Shown here in pieces: positions 42,078 through 44,015 of a DNA stretch of 44,015 nucleotides (within the stretch, counting starts at the first letter, position 1; every line of letters begins with the position of its first letter). The stretch is from Patescibacteria group bacterium (GTDB lineage Bacteria > Patescibacteriota > Patescibacteriia > Patescibacteriales > WJLG01): the NCBI GenBank assembly GCA_028716485.1, contig JAQUPS010000004.1, positions 37,179-81,193 on the forward strand. Reading direction: 5' to 3'. The notes under the pieces were generated by a model that was not told the DNA's origin, did not search any database, and worked only from the letters and a program-made list of their open reading frames with translations. The translations under genes were made by a program, and so were the position numbers.

Positions 42078-42246
42078 AAATTCGAAGCTCTAAACCCTAA
42101 ATCCTAAACAAATTCGAAATCCTAAATATAAAATTCGAAACGTCAAAAGAGTAGAATTAAAGATTTTTTTGGGATTTATTTTGAATTTCGTGCTTAAAAA
42201 TTTCGGATTTGTTTCGGGTTTAGTATTTAGGATTTCGGATTTTAGG
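42078..42246. repeat. Hairpin with heptamer arms upstream of rnhA
   Basis: Left: aaattcg aagctct aaaccct aaatcct (aaac) aaattcg aaatcct aaatata aaattcg aaacgtc; right: tttcgga tttgttt cgggttt agtattt aggattt cggattt. Confidence 0.82.
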
Positions 42247-42282
42247 AAGATAGTATTTTATTAAAAATTGTGATTTTAAGTT

Positions 42283-42714
42283 ATGAAAACAAACGTCACT
42301 AAATTGATTATTTACACTGACGGCGGCGCTCGTGGCAATCCGGGGCCGGCCGGAATCGGCGCGGTTTTGAAAAACGAAAAAGGGGAGTTGGTCGGGGAAG
42401 TTTCCGAATACATCGGCGAGACGACCAACAACCAGGCAGAATACCGGGCGGTGATTGCGGCGATGGATAAAGCTAAGAAGTTTGGCGCGTCTGAACTGGA
42501 TTTTTTTCTCGACAGCGAACTGGTGGTTAAACAATTAAAACGCGAATATAAAGTCCGTGATAAGGATTTGGCGCCGCTGTTTATGAAAATTTATAACTCG
42601 TCAATGGGTTTCAAAAAAGTCACCTTTAAGCATATCCGCCGCGAGCTGAACGCGGAAGCGGATAAGCTGGTGAATGAAGCGCTGGACAAAGAAGAATTAA
42701 GAATTAAGAATTAA
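42283..42714 (+). CDS. rnhA: Ribonuclease HI
   Basis: IYTDGGARGNPGPAGIGAVL; TTNNQAEYRAVIAAM; DSELVVKQL; HIRRELNAEADKLVNEALD. Confidence 0.94.
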   Translation: MKTNVTKLIIYTDGGARGNPGPAGIGAVLKNEKGELVGEVSEYIGETTNNQAEYRAVIAAMDKAKKFGASELDFFLDSELVVKQLKREYKVRDKDLAPLFMKIYNSSMGFKKVTFKHIRRELNAEADKLVNEALDKEELRIKN

Positions 42715-42781
42715 GAATTAAGAATTAAGAATTAAGAATTAAGAATTAAGAATTAAGAATTAAGAATTAAGAATTAAGAAT
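42694..42781. repeat. Perfect heptamer array (gaattaa)x12.5
   Basis: Uninterrupted 7-nt period overlapping the end of rnhA. Confidence 0.98.
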
Positions 42782-42911
42782 ATTTTCTCTTTACTTGTCA
42801 TCCTGAGCCCCTGGCGAAGGATCTATTTAGTATAACCTTCTAATTCTTACCGCCAAATTTTTTGATATAAGCAAATAACTTCTCACTGGATTGTAATTCA
42901 GGCAGATATTT

Positions 42912-43280
42912 TCAATTAAACGGTTTGCCGTTAGGACAGAAGCTCAAGCCGAAATTTATTCCGGCATTATTGGCATTGACGCTAAAATCAAGTATATCCC
43001 GTTTATGAGCAAGTAAACGCCAGTCAGATAAAGCGCATAAATAAGAATCCTTGCAATCATATGAATTTATCCAAAATTTTTTTATATTCTCGAAAACCAA
43101 ATCTTCGTCGCGATTCGCATCAACGATGTGCCAGTGAAGCGCATGAGAGATTTTTTTATAAAACTTGCTCGCTTTATTCAGATATTTTAAATCGACGATT
43201 TTTAATCCTTTGTCTTTGAGTTTTTTTTCTCTAAAAACATATCTTGAAAAAGCTATTGCTATTGGGCTATTACGTGGCCC
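42912..43280 (-). pseudogene. Start-less ORF remnant, possibly the C-terminal part of a thymidylate-kinase-like protein
   Basis: Open frame ...SRYVFREKKLKDKGLKIVDLKYLNKASKFYKKISHALHWHIVDANRDEDLVFENIKKFW... with no ATG/GTG/TTG near its 5' end. Confidence 0.45.
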
Positions 43281-43310
43281 TTGACATTTTTTAAAATTTA
43301 TGTATATAAT
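43281..43310 (+). promoter_or_regulatory. Sigma70-like promoter
   Basis: TTGACA - 18 nt - TATAAT. Confidence 0.78.
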
Positions 43311-43357
43311 TACTTAGTTTCTAAAATCATAATTACACCAACTAATAAGGAGGGGTT

Positions 43358-43858
43358 ATGAATAGGTTGTTGACAGCTCTTTTGATCATTATCGGCTGTA
43401 CCGGTTGCGGTCGTGATAGTATTATTAATCAAAATGGTAACGAGCAACTGTCCGCGGCGGGTATTGCTAAAATTTACGACTCAATGCCCACGATAAAATG
43501 GGACACGGTCAAAAACAATAGCGACACCTTGCTTTTGTCTTCGGGAAGCTTGAAAAATCTCTGGCGTAACCGGGTTAGTGAGTATGGAGCAAGTTGGCTT
43601 CAGAATGTTGATGTGTTTTGCGGCGACAAAAAAATAGACTCCGGAAGTTCGAATGGATCATCCTCTTTTGCGAACAAATATGACGGGCAAAAGATAGTGA
43701 TTAAAAAAATGACATATCCTTTCGTTAGGGGGCGAGGAGAAATTTTTCAGGTGGATGAGAGGTTTGTCCTTTATAAAATCTCGGATGCTTCAATTGTCGA
43801 ACGTGATTCTTTATATTGTTTGAGGAGCTCTGACCTGACTGTTGTTCAGTGTCAGTAA
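43358..43858 (+). CDS. Predicted small lipoprotein
   Basis: SD AAGGAGGGG; signal peptide MNRLLTALLIIIGC with lipobox-like IIGC. Confidence 0.75.
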   Translation: MNRLLTALLIIIGCTGCGRDSIINQNGNEQLSAAGIAKIYDSMPTIKWDTVKNNSDTLLLSSGSLKNLWRNRVSEYGASWLQNVDVFCGDKKIDSGSSNGSSSFANKYDGQKIVIKKMTYPFVRGRGEIFQVDERFVLYKISDASIVERDSLYCLRSSDLTVVQCQ

Positions 43859-43875
43859 ATATTCGGTAAATTTTT

Positions 43876-43913
43876 AAGCTGCAATTTCTGGAAATGGTAT
43901 TGCAGCTTTTTAT
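43876..43913 (+). terminator. Rho-independent terminator
   Basis: AAGCTGCAAT...ATTGCAGCTTTTT. Confidence 0.85.
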
Positions 43914-44015
43914 TTTTCACTATTTAGCAGTCTGCACTGATTCTGCGGCGGAACCGAAAGTAAAGCAACGATTTAGTAATGTACCAATACTAAATTCAAT
44001 AAGTAAGTTAAGCCA

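Noticed and set aside
42796-42825. GTCATCCTGAGCccctggcgaaGGATCT
   Set aside because: Recognised as a common short dispersed bacterial repeat type; only one half-copy here, too little to build on.

Overview
The window looks like an ordinary housekeeping stretch of a streamlined bacterial chromosome. Gene content, short intergenic spacers, compact proteins and repeat types suggest a Patescibacteria/CPR (Parcubacteria-like) lineage; this is inference, not tested. Contents in order: an ABC permease (cut by the window edge), rlmH, MGMT, a SIMPL protein, a CsoR/SafE-cupredoxin/CopA copper operon on the minus strand, a CxxC-x17-CxxC protein, a YgjP-like peptidase, a UvrD helicase with an internal DEDDh exonuclease, two lytic transglycosylases, alaS, the infA-rpmJ-rpsM-rpsK-rpsD-rpoA-rplQ-rplM-rpsI cluster, prfB, comEC, a GT-C-like membrane protein, a DUF559 nuclease, AMP-forming acs, an ADP-forming acyl-CoA synthetase fused to GNAT, murJ, lepA, recJ, rnhA, and several small orphan genes. 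No CRISPR array, tRNA, rRNA or intact transposase was recognised. The unusual material is the repeat layer over these genes: (1) a nested-hairpin element present twice in inverted orientation at 32884-33024 and 37656-37818, whose helices differ by paired substitutions while internal loops stay identical; (2) many intergenic 7-8 nt tandem arrays, several folded as long hairpins, with a different unit at each site; (3) palindromic elements inserted in frame in conserved proteins (S11, RpoA tail, LepA, RecJ twice, UvrD, ComEC, SafE and others); (4) a DUF559 nuclease gene bracketed by copies of one such element, a candidate nuclease-plus-repeat system. Also notable: RpoA without an alpha-CTD, and a set of small genes in complete promoter/Shine-Dalgarno/terminator cassettes. 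All calls are from reading the sequence and ORF track; no database search or folding program was run.
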